Shown here: positions 41,914 to 50,410 of the stretch, one piece after another
How the letters are laid out: each line of letters begins with the position of its first letter
Position numbering within the stretch: the stretch's first letter is position 1
Origin: Thermococcus thioreducens
GTDB taxonomy: Archaea; Methanobacteriota_B; Thermococci; Thermococcales; Thermococcaceae
Length of the DNA stretch: 64,000 bases
NCBI RefSeq assembly: GCF_002214545.1
Contig: NZ_CP015105.1
Coordinates: forward strand, 992,001 to 1,056,000
Direction: 5' to 3'
Notes under the pieces: generated by a model
Seen by the model: only the letters and a program-made list of their open reading frames with translations
The model's database searches: none
Told to the model about the DNA's origin: nothing
Program-made: the position numbers and the translations under genes

Positions 41914-42530
41914 CAAACTTCGCCTGCGCGAAGTTTGATCAAGGTTTGTGGCTCTTTCTTGGAGCTTGCATCTAAAGTGTGATTGTCGCTAAATTCAACC
42001 TCCAGAGTGTTGGAATCTGCTATAGGGTTCCCTTTCGTGAGGAGTTCACTTTTAAACCGACGCCCAAAGGGCGTCAATGGGAAGGAACTCCTTTTAACTT
42101 GCGAAGTGAGATAGATTCCAAGGTGAAAAGCTCCAGTTAAAGTAATCACACTCAAACACATCCAAATTCAAGGAGAGCCACAAACTTTAGTGAAACTTTG
42201 CCCAGCAAAGTTTCTTTGGTGAAGCTTTTCCCAAAAGCTTCAGCGCTGGCGGAAAACAAGATGCATTTTTAAAGAGTGTGCGTTTTGAGGCGGTTTCCTT
42301 CTCATGTGCTTCTTGGGGAGTGTTTCACTCAAGAAGGCGTCCTTCGGACGCCAAAGGTAAAGTTGGAACCGCTTGAAAATGCTTGTTTACGCCTTAAATC
42401 CATAATTAGAGTTGCACTCGGTTGGTGCACGACTAATTTTCGCCCTTTGGTGCTAAGGGTGCTTTTCGGTCAAACTTTGCTTTGCAAAGTTTGTTCGCCT
42501 GCGCGACGTCGAGCTTTGCTCGACGCAAGA
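41914..42530. repeat. Gene-free array of hairpins and long imperfect inverted repeats
   Basis: At least seven perfect hairpins with 3-5-base loops: AAACTTCGC-type at 41914-41937, GACGCCC/GGGCGTC at 42059-42075, AAACTTTG/CAAAGTTT near 42193-42213, GAAGCTTTT/AAAAGCTTC at 42221-42241, GCGTCC/GGACGC at 42337-42351, CAAACTTTGC/GCAAAGTTTG at 42471-42493 and CGTCGAGC/GCTCGACG at 42507-42525. The hairpin at 42059 is the centre of ~120-bp arms (41941-42058 and 42076-42190) that share five blocks in inverted order. The one at 42337 is the centre of another pair (42254-42299 and 42366-42389). No gene is supported here. Confidence 0.8.
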
Positions 42531-42555
42531 GGCGATGTTTCTGCAATAACCCGCT

Positions 42556-43644
42556 TTATCTCCTCAGCGCGAACTCCAGCACGGGGTCGGCTATTTGGTA
42601 GGTGATGTTCCTGCCGTTGATCTTTTTCTCTATAAACGAGGCCTTGAGGAGAGCGTCAAGGAGCCTCGCAAGGGTTGCATCCGTTATCTCACGCTTTTCC
42701 GCTTTTTCGAGTTCCGTCTTCAGCTCGCTCCAGGTGTTTCTTCCGCGGGCTATCGCATGGAGAATTGCCAGATATCGCTTTCTTGCGAGGGGTCTCTTCT
42801 CAAGGAAGCGGTCAAGCTCTCCCAAAGCCATCTTCGACGCTTCTTCAAGAACCCTATCCACTGTTCTTCTGCTCAGTCCCTCTCTGAGAGAGATTACTCC
42901 GAATTTAACAAGCCATCCAACTATGCCGTCAAGCCTGTTGACTGCATCTTCCAGAATCTCCTCAGGGGCTTTTATTCCTGCCTGTTCAAAGCCTTTACGC
43001 AAAAAATCGAGGCTCTGCTCTCTTGAGAACCGTGAAAGCTCTATCTCGTGAAAAACTCTCCCGTAAAGGGGGGCAGTGGGGTCCTCAATACCTGCGAAGT
43101 CATAGAGCAGCCCGACCTCACTTCCGGTTAATATGAAGCTCGTCTCTCCGTAGTCGTAGAAATGGGCTATCAATGAAGCCAGCTCCTTTCCGGCTGGCCC
43201 TCTAATCTCCTGAACCTCATCGAACGCTATTACAAATCCCTCGCTTTCAAGGGCGGAGATCAGGGAATACAACGTTTCGGGGTTCTTCCACGAGAGCGAG
43301 ACTCCCACACCGGAAATCCTCACGCCGTCTATGAGCTTTATCCTGTCCTTCAATCTTTTGAGGAGGGGAGCGTTTTTCGAGAGGTATTCGTTGAGTGCCG
43401 CCTGGAAGCGGAGGTAGAGGTCGCGCCGTGAGTTGGGGTTCACTCCCCTGAGGTCGACTATAACGTGAGGGAGTTTCGCTTCGTTGAGGGCCACTCTTAG
43501 GAGGGAGGTCTTTCCAAGCCTGCGTATTCCTTTGAGCAGTATGAGGGGCTTCCGTGAGTTTATGGAGCTCAGTAGCTCTCCCAGCTCCCTCTCCCTGTCA
43601 TAGAGGTCATCTCTCCTGACCTTTGGTCTTTCATCAAAGTACAA
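42556..43644 (-). CDS. Archaeal ATPase (Arch_ATPase/SSO1545-like), 362 aa
   Basis: AAA-type STAND-like ATPase common in archaea. It has FDERPKVRRDDLYDRERELG, Walker A LKGIRRLGKTSLLRVAL and Walker B GFVIAFDEVQEIRG, a sensor-like FILTGSEVGLL, then a winged helix at the C-terminus (ITDATLARLLDALLKAS). Such proteins often have repetitive genomic neighbours and unclear roles. The start is TTG 43644 with GGTGGT upstream. A 16-bp palindrome overlaps its likely transcription start, suggesting self-control. Confidence 0.9.
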   Translation of the reverse strand: MYFDERPKVRRDDLYDRERELGELLSSINSRKPLILLKGIRRLGKTSLLRVALNEAKLPHVIVDLRGVNPNSRRDLYLRFQAALNEYLSKNAPLLKRLKDRIKLIDGVRISGVGVSLSWKNPETLYSLISALESEGFVIAFDEVQEIRGPAGKELASLIAHFYDYGETSFILTGSEVGLLYDFAGIEDPTAPLYGRVFHEIELSRFSREQSLDFLRKGFEQAGIKAPEEILEDAVNRLDGIVGWLVKFGVISLREGLSRRTVDRVLEEASKMALGELDRFLEKRPLARKRYLAILHAIARGRNTWSELKTELEKAEKREITDATLARLLDALLKASFIEKKINGRNITYQIADPVLEFALRR

Positions 43645-43654
43645 ACTACCACCC

Positions 43655-43680
43655 CGATAGTATACTATCGCCCCGATAGT
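43655..43680. promoter_or_regulatory. Palindromic operator CGATAGTATACTATCG plus a third half-site
   Basis: A perfect 16-bp palindrome (43655-43670), with another CGATAGT at 43674-43680. It lies between the TATA-like CTTTTAAC (~43684 on the minus strand) and the ATPase start, the position of a repressor site. Confidence 0.7.
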
Positions 43681-43698
43681 TAAAAGGATATCGCCTAT

Positions 43699-44847
43699 TC
43701 ACGTCGCCCTCTTATCTTCCTCCGGGAACTTCCAGTTTTTGGTTATCTTCGTCACGTTCCGGACGAGGGCCCTTTCCCAGGGATGCCTTGAGACGAGCTC
43801 CTCAAGGAAGGAAATAAGCTCGTCGTAGGCGGGCTTGTCTATCGGGAACGGCACTCTGTCCTTGCCCCCAACGGCGTAGGTGAACTTGAAGGGATCAGGC
43901 GGGTGCGTCACCGGGTCCTTCCAGCTCGGGTGGACGTCGTAGACGAGCTCAAGGACGAGCGAGAGAGCGCGCAAAGTGCTCGGGCCGAGGCCCTTCAATA
44001 GCAAAAACTCCTCGTAGTTGCTCACACTAAGCTCACGGGCAAACTCTAATGCCCTCTTGTTCAGCTCAAACCTTCCCAGACTTTCGTAGCGCCTTAGGAT
44101 GGAAACCTCATTGACGTTGCGGGGCTTGTAGTAAACGAGCGGGCGGTAGCCTTTTGCGAGCGCTTTCAAACTCTCCAGCTCGCGCTCTATTTTAACCGGG
44201 TCCTCCTGAACCACATCGAGGAGCGTCTTCTGGTATTCTTTGGCTTCCTTTGAGACAGTGTTGAGGGCGAACTCTCTCCTGAGCCCGGAGATAGCCTTAT
44301 GGGGATCGAGGGTGAAGGTCTCAGCATCGAACCAGTGGAAGCGCCTCGCCATCCTCTCCCTCTCGTTCATGCCCTGCTGTACCACCGCCCAGTTGCCTTC
44401 CTCATCGAGGAAGAAGACGTGGTGGTAGAGCCCGTAGCCGGTCTGGAGCGCAACCGTGTCGACTTTGGCCACTAGCCTGGATGTCCTCACATAGGGCTCG
44501 GGGTCGAGGTCGTAAAGCTCCGCTATCCTCCTAAGCTCCTCCGGTGTAGCACGGCTCTTCTTCCCCTTGCCCCCGGCGGCTTTAACCCCCAGCTCCTCCC
44601 TCCAGAGGGCGTCCTTTATCATGCCCGCCGTTACCGTCGTGCTTCCCGAGGAGTCCCAGTCCATCCCGATGACGTTGTTAAACGCCTGGAACCAGACCGG
44701 GTCGGAGAGCCTCTCAAGGAGGCCCTTCGTCCCGTACTCCTCAACCGCCAGAACCAGCACTAACCTTGTAAGCCTCCTCATCCTCTGCGCCAGCCACGCC
44801 GGAACATGGCCGCCGTGAAGGGGCAAATCTGCAACGTTCCTCATCAT
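43699..44847 (-). CDS. DUF763 protein (382 aa)
   Basis: The N-terminus RNVADLPLHGGHVPAWLAQR is the DUF763 signature, and VIGMDWDSSGSTTVTAGMIK follows. A helix-hairpin-helix-like FLLLKGLGPSTLRALSLVLE near residue 285 suggests DNA contact. Function is not established for the family. GAGGA precedes ATG 44847. It is divergent from serK. Confidence 0.92.
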   Translation of the reverse strand: MMRNVADLPLHGGHVPAWLAQRMRRLTRLVLVLAVEEYGTKGLLERLSDPVWFQAFNNVIGMDWDSSGSTTVTAGMIKDALWREELGVKAAGGKGKKSRATPEELRRIAELYDLDPEPYVRTSRLVAKVDTVALQTGYGLYHHVFFLDEEGNWAVVQQGMNERERMARRFHWFDAETFTLDPHKAISGLRREFALNTVSKEAKEYQKTLLDVVQEDPVKIERELESLKALAKGYRPLVYYKPRNVNEVSILRRYESLGRFELNKRALEFARELSVSNYEEFLLLKGLGPSTLRALSLVLELVYDVHPSWKDPVTHPPDPFKFTYAVGGKDRVPFPIDKPAYDELISFLEELVSRHPWERALVRNVTKITKNWKFPEEDKRAT

Positions 44848-44939
44848 TATTTCCTCGTATCAAGACGATTTAACCTTTGCCACAACCTTTTTATCCCCCG
44901 GCACGTTTACTCCATCGTAAACCCACGGGAGGTATGATC

Positions 44940-45668
44940 ATGGGAGTTGAAAAGGTTCCGAAGTACGACATTCCAACCAAGAAGGTTGACTACGTTTTTA
45001 TCGAACTCGACAAGATGAAGCCCCACGAACAGCTCGTTCAGAAGGAGCTTGAGGCCTTCATCGAGAGCGTTACCGGTAGTGGAATCTTCTGGAAGCCCAT
45101 GCTCCTCGCCAAGGTTCCCGGTGAGGATATGTACCTCATCGTTGACGGCCACCACCGCTGGGCCGGTTTGCAAAAACTCGGTGCCAAGAAGGCTCCTTCC
45201 GTTATACTCGACTACTTCAGTGATGATGTCAAGGTTTACACCTGGTATCCGGCCTTCAAGGGAAGCCTTGAGGAGGTTCTTGAGAGGCTTAAGAAGGAAG
45301 GCCTCAAAGTCATCGAGGACCCCAATGCTGAGGAGAAGGCCGAGAGGGGCGAGATAGCATTCGCCCTTGTCGGTGAGAAGAGTTTTGCCATACCCGGCGG
45401 CCTCGATGAGCAGAAGAAGGTCAGCAAGGTTCTCGACGAGATGAGCGTTGAGGGTAAAATCGAGCTCATCTACTACGGCCTCAAGGAAGACGCCAGAGAG
45501 GACATGGCAAAGGGCGAGATTGACTACGTCTTCATCAGGAAGGCCCCGAGCAAGGAGGAAGTCATGGAGCTCGTCAAGCGCGGTGAGGTCTACTCCCCGA
45601 AGACCACCAGGCACGTCCTGCCGTTCAACCCGGACAAGATTGATGTCAAGCTCGAGGAGCTGTTCTGA
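44940..45668 (+). CDS. serK: ADP-dependent serine kinase SerK (ParB/Srx fold)
   Basis: Phosphorylates free serine with ADP to phosphoserine, feeding cysteine synthesis; characterised in T. kodakarensis. The ParB-like core is present: VFIELDKMKPHEQLVQKELE with the catalytic glutamate E30, then LIVDGHHRWAGLQKLGAKKA. The C-terminal part (residues ~120-242) is specific to SerK (FALVGEKSFAIPGGLDEQKK; VFIRKAPSKEEVMELV). GGGAGGT is 6 bases before ATG 44940; ATG 44934 is too close. It is relevant to cysS upstream in the window only by pathway. Confidence 0.95.
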   Translation: MGVEKVPKYDIPTKKVDYVFIELDKMKPHEQLVQKELEAFIESVTGSGIFWKPMLLAKVPGEDMYLIVDGHHRWAGLQKLGAKKAPSVILDYFSDDVKVYTWYPAFKGSLEEVLERLKKEGLKVIEDPNAEEKAERGEIAFALVGEKSFAIPGGLDEQKKVSKVLDEMSVEGKIELIYYGLKEDAREDMAKGEIDYVFIRKAPSKEEVMELVKRGEVYSPKTTRHVLPFNPDKIDVKLEELF

Positions 45669-45756
45669 AGGTTTTTAACTCCCTTTTCCCACTTTTTACG
45701 CCGATGACGAGGGATCAACCGGCTGAAGGGTGATGACCAGTCCAGGAGGCCGAGGC

Positions 45757-46416
45757 ATGCTTAAGGGATTGATATTCGACGTTGATGAAACCCTGGTTTA
45801 CTATGAGGGTTACAATCACAGGGAATGGTATGAGATGTGGGTTATGCCGGCCCTTCAGGAGCATGGCATCAAGCTGGACTACGAGACGTACAAAAAAACG
45901 GTAACCGGTGAGCTTCCCAGGAGCTACGTCGAGCGCTTTGGCATAGACCACGTGGAGTTCTGGAAAATCGTGGACGCGGTGAACCTCCGCTACCGGAGGG
46001 AAATGGCGCGGCTCGGCAGGATAAAGCCGTTCCCCGATGTTGGTGCCCTGGGAGAACTGAAAAAGATGGGTCTGAGGCTGGCTGCGGTGAGCAACGCCTC
46101 CCAGGAGTGCACGGAGTTCGTTTTGAACCTCTTTGACTTGGGGAAGTACTTCGACGTTGTGTACGGCAAGGACTACTCCAACCTTGACGGCGTCAAGCCG
46201 AGCCCCTACCTCGTTGAAAAGGCCCTGAGAGTGCTCGGCCTTAGACCGGAGGAGGCAATGATGGTAGGCGACAGTCATCATGACGTGCTCGCAGGAAAGC
46301 GTGCCGGCATGAAAACCGTCAACGTTACGCGCTTCGGGGAAATCGGGGGTGCCGACTACTATGTGAAGGATCTCTGGGAGCTTGTGGGATTGATAAGAAA
46401 AATTCTGGGGACTTAA
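45757..46416 (+). CDS. HAD-family hydrolase (219 aa)
   Basis: Haloacid dehalogenase-type phosphatase. Motif I is GLIFDVDETLVYYEG, motif II is AAVSNAS, the lysine is in DGVKPSPYL and motif III/IV is AMMVGDSHHDVLAGKRAGM. The cap is of the helical type. Substrate unknown. ATG 45757 follows GGAGGC by 7 bases; the longer frame from 45730 lacks support. It converges on the diiron/MBL gene with a 4-base overlap. Confidence 0.92.
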   Translation: MLKGLIFDVDETLVYYEGYNHREWYEMWVMPALQEHGIKLDYETYKKTVTGELPRSYVERFGIDHVEFWKIVDAVNLRYRREMARLGRIKPFPDVGALGELKKMGLRLAAVSNASQECTEFVLNLFDLGKYFDVVYGKDYSNLDGVKPSPYLVEKALRVLGLRPEEAMMVGDSHHDVLAGKRAGMKTVNVTRFGEIGGADYYVKDLWELVGLIRKILGT

Positions 46417-47186
46417 TCCCCGTAGAATTCCTTTTCAAAGACGTCTATTCCAACTTCCAGGCTTTCAAGCCAGTCAAGGAATTTTCCAACGTTCTCGTCC
46501 CTGAATATCGCACCGTGCTGGGGGGCTATGACCTTTGGGTTCAACTTTCTAACTGAGCGAACCCATGCCCTCAAAGCTTTAGTCGAGCTCATATATCTCT
46601 GGTGAAAGCCTTCCATGAGCTTGACGTGTTCTTCGAAGTCTTCAACGAAGAGGTACCATTCCCCCTCGGGGAAGGCAGCCGCCCCTATGTCTGTACTGAA
46701 GAGTATCCCGCTCTTCTCGTCGTAGAACGAGAAGTTGCCCGGACTGTGCAGGTAATGGGACGGGATTGCCTTTATCACCGAGTTTCCAAGTTTGAACTCA
46801 GTCCCCTTATCGGGAATTCCAATGGTTCTCCCGGCACTCAGTACTGCCATATGGGGAATGAAGCGAACCCAGAGCTTGGAAACGGCGACCTTTGCGAGCG
46901 GGGCGTACTCAAACCAGAGGTTCAGGCCCGCAACAACATCTGGGTCCTGGTGGGAGTACATGAGGTACCTTATCTGCGTAGGCGGAATTAGCGATGAGAC
47001 GTTTTTGAGCACTCGCGAGAAGACAAAGAAGCCACCGGGCTCTATCAAAGCTCCTTCGTTCCCATCTATAACAAGGTATTGATTCGTGAGGATGCCCTTC
47101 TCGTCTTCAGCCTCTTCAATACCGAGCCAGTAGACCCTGTGCTCTCCGTCATCGTAGAGGGGGTAGCTGTTCATATTCCGTATCAT
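46413..47186 (-). CDS. Metallo-beta-lactamase-fold diiron (ODP-type) protein (257 aa)
   Basis: The motif LMYSHQDPDVVAGLNLWFEY is the HxDPD form of the diiron oxygen- or NO-binding proteins (FprA/ODP group). Further ligands are in AIPSHYLHSPGNFSFYDE, LFSTDIGAAAF and VIAPQHGAIFRD. It may sense or reduce oxygen, or act as a phosphodiesterase-like regulator. ATG 47186 has GGGAGGTG upstream and lies 1 base beyond the stop of the previous gene; the longer frame to 47216 overlaps it. Last of a three-gene operon. Confidence 0.88.
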   Translation of the reverse strand: MIRNMNSYPLYDDGEHRVYWLGIEEAEDEKGILTNQYLVIDGNEGALIEPGGFFVFSRVLKNVSSLIPPTQIRYLMYSHQDPDVVAGLNLWFEYAPLAKVAVSKLWVRFIPHMAVLSAGRTIGIPDKGTEFKLGNSVIKAIPSHYLHSPGNFSFYDEKSGILFSTDIGAAAFPEGEWYLFVEDFEEHVKLMEGFHQRYMSSTKALRAWVRSVRKLNPKVIAPQHGAIFRDENVGKFLDWLESLEVGIDVFEKEFYGD

Positions 47187-47187
47187 C

Positions 47188-47982
47188 TCAAACACCTCCC
47201 ACGGGAACCCAGACATTAACCATGTACGCCCCTTCGATCCTGGAGACTATTTCGAGGGCTTTTCTGGCGGTTTCATCGTCCTTGACTTTCACAATCTGAG
47301 TGCCGTTCTGGTCCCTGTACTCGACCGCGAGCACTTGACTTCCTTTGATGAGAAGTTTAAACGCTTTCAGCCCATCTTGAGTTATCCCGGACACGTAGAG
47401 AACGCTGTCGCTCAGCTTTCCACGCACCTCCATAATGACGTCAAAGAGACCGCCCTTTTGGATTATGTGGAGTCCGCTGTGAACCATCTTTGACTTGGAA
47501 AGGAAAGACGCCACACTCATAGGGTCTGAAAAGTCCACATTATCAGCGATACCTGCCGAGGCCGATAGTGATGGAACCGCATCAAGGTTCTCGGCCAGCT
47601 CCTTCAGGCTCTTGGCGATTCCACTGACGAGTATTTCAAGGGTTTTTCCGAGCAGAAATTCACCGCGTCCCTGGTAGGAGAGCTCGATATCCGCAGTAAC
47701 GCTCTTCTGCCACTCTTTCATCCCAATTGTAACCGTGAGATGGCTCCTCCCTCCAACCCCGTCGTAAATGTAGCTGTTGCTGTCGTTCATTACTGTAAAT
47801 GTGTAGGTGTCCCCGAACTTGAAGACGAACCTCGGAAGTAGTACCTCCACCTGAACGCCGTTTCTGGTGTTTACCCTGACCACATACGGCCAGTTGGTGA
47901 TGAACTGGGGGGCGTCTTCAAGTACATGCTCAACACTCTTCCGGGGGGCGTTTATCTCCACGGAGGTGCTTTTACGCTTCAT
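47188..47982 (-). CDS. SRPBCC-like unknown protein (264 aa)
   Basis: The beginning SVEINAPRKSVEHVLEDAPQ with a following beta-rich part (VVRVNTRNGVQVEVLLPRFV, TADIELSYQGRGEFLLGKTL and a long C-terminal helix) fits a START/SRPBCC ligand-binding fold. The second half is a separate beta domain. Ligand unknown. ATG 47982 overlaps the stop of the upstream gene (ATGA). Confidence 0.62.
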   Translation of the reverse strand: MKRKSTSVEINAPRKSVEHVLEDAPQFITNWPYVVRVNTRNGVQVEVLLPRFVFKFGDTYTFTVMNDSNSYIYDGVGGRSHLTVTIGMKEWQKSVTADIELSYQGRGEFLLGKTLEILVSGIAKSLKELAENLDAVPSLSASAGIADNVDFSDPMSVASFLSKSKMVHSGLHIIQKGGLFDVIMEVRGKLSDSVLYVSGITQDGLKAFKLLIKGSQVLAVEYRDQNGTQIVKVKDDETARKALEIVSRIEGAYMVNVWVPVGGV

Positions 47983-48290
47983 AGAACCTCACCCAGGATT
48001 TCCTGGAGGCGGAGGTAGGCACCTTCCACACCCTCCAAAGGATTCACCGGCACAAGAAAGTATACCCTGTGGCCCTCTCTGAAAACCAGCGGTCTCTCCC
48101 GATCATGGAACACTACCTCTATCTCTACCTCGGTTATTCTGCCATCGATGACCTCAAGCGTCCCGATGAGATGGGGAATCGCGTTCTCAGGGGGTTTGCT
48201 CAGGTATCCCCACAGCCTGTAAAGATACTCGAATGGATTAACGGCCCAGATGAGAGATGTCCGAACTGGATTCTTTACTTCTGATATCAT
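47979..48290 (-). CDS. Unknown protein (103 aa), first gene of the ODP operon
   Basis: Starts MISEVKNPVRTSLIWAVNPF. It is a mixed alpha/beta protein with a beta-rich middle (VIDGRITEVEIEVVFHDRER) and an acidic helix at the end. No known motif. ATG 48290 follows AAAGGTGG; GTG 48299 is less likely. It is co-transcribed with the SRPBCC-like and diiron genes. Confidence 0.65.
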   Translation of the reverse strand: MISEVKNPVRTSLIWAVNPFEYLYRLWGYLSKPPENAIPHLIGTLEVIDGRITEVEIEVVFHDRERPLVFREGHRVYFLVPVNPLEGVEGAYLRLQEILGEVL

Positions 48291-48385
48291 TTTACCCACC
48301 TTTGCATGATCTCCAGCCTTTTGTGTTTTAGATCAAATCAGCTGGTTTGTATTTTAAACCTTTGGTTTCAATTTCATAACAAGTA

Positions 48386-48404
48386 GATTTCAAATTTCGA
48401 AATC
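48386..48404. other. Small inverted repeat GATTTC/GAAATC in a divergent promoter
   Basis: 6-bp arms with a 7-base spacer in the AT-rich 215-base gap between the leftward ODP operon and the rightward zinc-ribbon operon; possible operator. A TATA-like CCTTAAATAC lies at ~48462 for the rightward genes. Confidence 0.4.
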
Positions 48405-48505
48405 TCTACTTTTAATTTTCTTCCCATTTGGAATTCAAACCTGGCCTGGGGGAATGCACTACCCTTAAATACAGGGAGTCCCGAAATAACCAGGACGTGG
48501 TGGCT

Positions 48506-49501
48506 ATGGAGGCCGTTGGATTCAAATGTGAGAGGTGCGGTGCGCCTCTGGGTGTATCCCCCGAAACTATAGTTTCCATCTGCCCGTACTGCGGTTTTCC
48601 GAACCATATAAGCGGCAACCTGAGGACGGAAAACATCTACATCGTCCCCACGAAGGACAAAAACGCCATAGCCAAGGGCTTCTGGAAAAGGGTCGAACGG
48701 GACTTTGACCTCAAGCGCATGAAGGAGGAGATTGAGATAGTTGACATCGAAGGCCACTACGCCCCGTACTGGGTGGGTAGCGTTCACGTCGAGGGTGACG
48801 TTGAATACATGGTGCGCGAGGAGGAGTGCCACACGGACTCGGAGGGCGAAACCCACTGCCACACCGTCGAAAGGCACTACCACGACTACGTCGACGAGGT
48901 TTTGAGCCTCATCGGCTCCGCGAGGAGGCAGATCAAGAGCTTCGGCGTTGATGACATCATTGTCCACTATTCCAGAGCCCGCCCTAAGGGGATGAAGCTC
49001 CTTGAGCTGGACGAGGATCAGTGGGGGAAGATAAAGCTGGAGATACTCAACACGGAGATAGACGAGACCCAGGCGAAGGTGATAATGCGCGAGGATGCGA
49101 TAGACGTCATAAGGGATCGCTACTCCGCCAAGGCCGACAGGATAGAGCGCTTTGATATCCAAGCAGACGAGCCTGAAAGTGTTCGCCTCATTCTCCTGCC
49201 GATGTGGACGGTTTATTACAGGTTTGAAAACTCGATATTCTACACCGTTTTCGCGGGCTGGGACGGGAAGGACGTCCTCTCAACGGAGCCAATGCCTACT
49301 TGGAGGAGGGCACAGTACTTGGCAGGAACCGTCCTAGGGACTCTGGTGGGTGCTTTAGGCGTGGCCTACGGGGGTGCAAACGGCTCTGCGGTGATTTCTC
49401 TCATAGCGATTCTCCTTGGTGCTGGGGTGAGCGGCTACTTCGGTTCGCTCGTGCTTGAAGGGCAGAGGATAGAGCGCACCGGGGGAATCCTTGGGAGGTG
49501 A
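48506..49501 (+). CDS. Zinc-ribbon membrane protein, YdjG-like (331 aa)
   Basis: An N-terminal zinc ribbon (CERCGAPLGVSP...CPYCGF) is followed by a soluble domain with a His/Glu-rich loop (REEECHTDSEGETHCHTVER) and two C-terminal membrane segments (~residues 275-320). Bacterial YdjG-type proteins have this layout and sit with SPFH proteins in membrane-stress operons. ATG 48506 follows GTGGTGG; the open frame to 48428 crosses the promoter. The next gene overlaps closely and is a paralogue. Confidence 0.75.
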   Translation: MEAVGFKCERCGAPLGVSPETIVSICPYCGFPNHISGNLRTENIYIVPTKDKNAIAKGFWKRVERDFDLKRMKEEIEIVDIEGHYAPYWVGSVHVEGDVEYMVREEECHTDSEGETHCHTVERHYHDYVDEVLSLIGSARRQIKSFGVDDIIVHYSRARPKGMKLLELDEDQWGKIKLEILNTEIDETQAKVIMREDAIDVIRDRYSAKADRIERFDIQADEPESVRLILLPMWTVYYRFENSIFYTVFAGWDGKDVLSTEPMPTWRRAQYLAGTVLGTLVGALGVAYGGANGSAVISLIAILLGAGVSGYFGSLVLEGQRIERTGGILGR

Positions 49502-49506
49502 AAGGA

Positions 49507-50406
49507 ATGGAGGTTCAGTGTCCAACCTGCTCGGCAAAGTTTAAGATTCCAGAAACGGTCAGCGTGGCCACGTGCCCCTACTGCGGCACGACCTTCCATA
49601 TCCACACGGGGGAGAAAAGCGAGAAGGAGCACTTCTTCTTCCCACCGATGAGAAAAGATCCAGCCGGGGTTCTCCTCAAGTTCCTCTCAAGGCAGTACGG
49701 CGCTCCAGCTGACATAACCGGCGCGAAGGTGACAAAGAAAGAGCTTCACTGGGTTCCGGTTTATTTCTTCTACCTCCACGGGAGGAGCAGACTTTGGTCA
49801 ACGGTTGAGGAGGCCAGATTTTTGGGAATTCCGGCCGCTTCAAGGTTCATGAATCTGCTTAACCACTACCCGTTTCCGATAAGGGGTAAGCGCTTCTTCG
49901 ATGAGAGCATCGTCGGAAAGGGCAGGTATTACGAACCTGAACTTGACAGGGAGCAGGCGGAAGCAATGGCAAGGGCAGAGATGGAAAATGCCCTGAGAAG
50001 CGAGGCCCGCCAGGAGGACAAATCAGCGGGAGAGATGGAAATCGTGGTTCGCTACCTCGGGCTGGTTCACTACCCGATCTGGGAGGTTCATTATGAATAC
50101 AGAGGGGAAAGATTTACAGGCTACGTGGACGGAACCGACGGAAGGGTAATCCTCGGAGAATACCCGCTGATGAGCGATGCGAGGAAAAAAGCTACCTTCC
50201 TTGGGGCGGGTGTCGTAGGAGCGGGCCTGGTCTTTGGAATAGTTGCAACGGCCATCTACGGAAGCGCCTGGGGGCTCATAGGGGGACTTATCTCGGCCGG
50301 TGCCGGGGCTTTTGGGATATTCCGGAAGGGCTCGGTCAAGAGGAGGAAGGTTAGCGAGGTTATGAAAACGGGAGAAGGAAACCTGTACTTCCGGCCAATG
50401 AGGTGA
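49507..50406 (+). CDS. Zinc-ribbon membrane protein, paralogue of the previous gene (299 aa)
   Basis: Zinc ribbon CPTCSAKF...CPYCGTTF, then a soluble domain with WVPVYFFYLHGRSRLWS, and two membrane segments near residues 225-265 (VVGAGLVFGIVATAIYGSAW). The layout is that of the previous gene without the His-rich loop. GGGAGGTG lies 7 bases before ATG 49507. Confidence 0.75.
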   Translation: MEVQCPTCSAKFKIPETVSVATCPYCGTTFHIHTGEKSEKEHFFFPPMRKDPAGVLLKFLSRQYGAPADITGAKVTKKELHWVPVYFFYLHGRSRLWSTVEEARFLGIPAASRFMNLLNHYPFPIRGKRFFDESIVGKGRYYEPELDREQAEAMARAEMENALRSEARQEDKSAGEMEIVVRYLGLVHYPIWEVHYEYRGERFTGYVDGTDGRVILGEYPLMSDARKKATFLGAGVVGAGLVFGIVATAIYGSAWGLIGGLISAGAGAFGIFRKGSVKRRKVSEVMKTGEGNLYFRPMR

Positions 50407-50410
50407 TAAT

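Noticed and set aside
41913-42161. Extension of the intC open frame beyond attR
   Set aside because: It crosses the att core and the hairpin array; the true N-terminus of the integrase is intN at attL.
48374-49162. Minus-strand 262-codon frame opposite the zinc-ribbon gene
   Set aside because: Shadow of the plus-strand gene, which has the zinc ribbon, membrane segments and a proper start.
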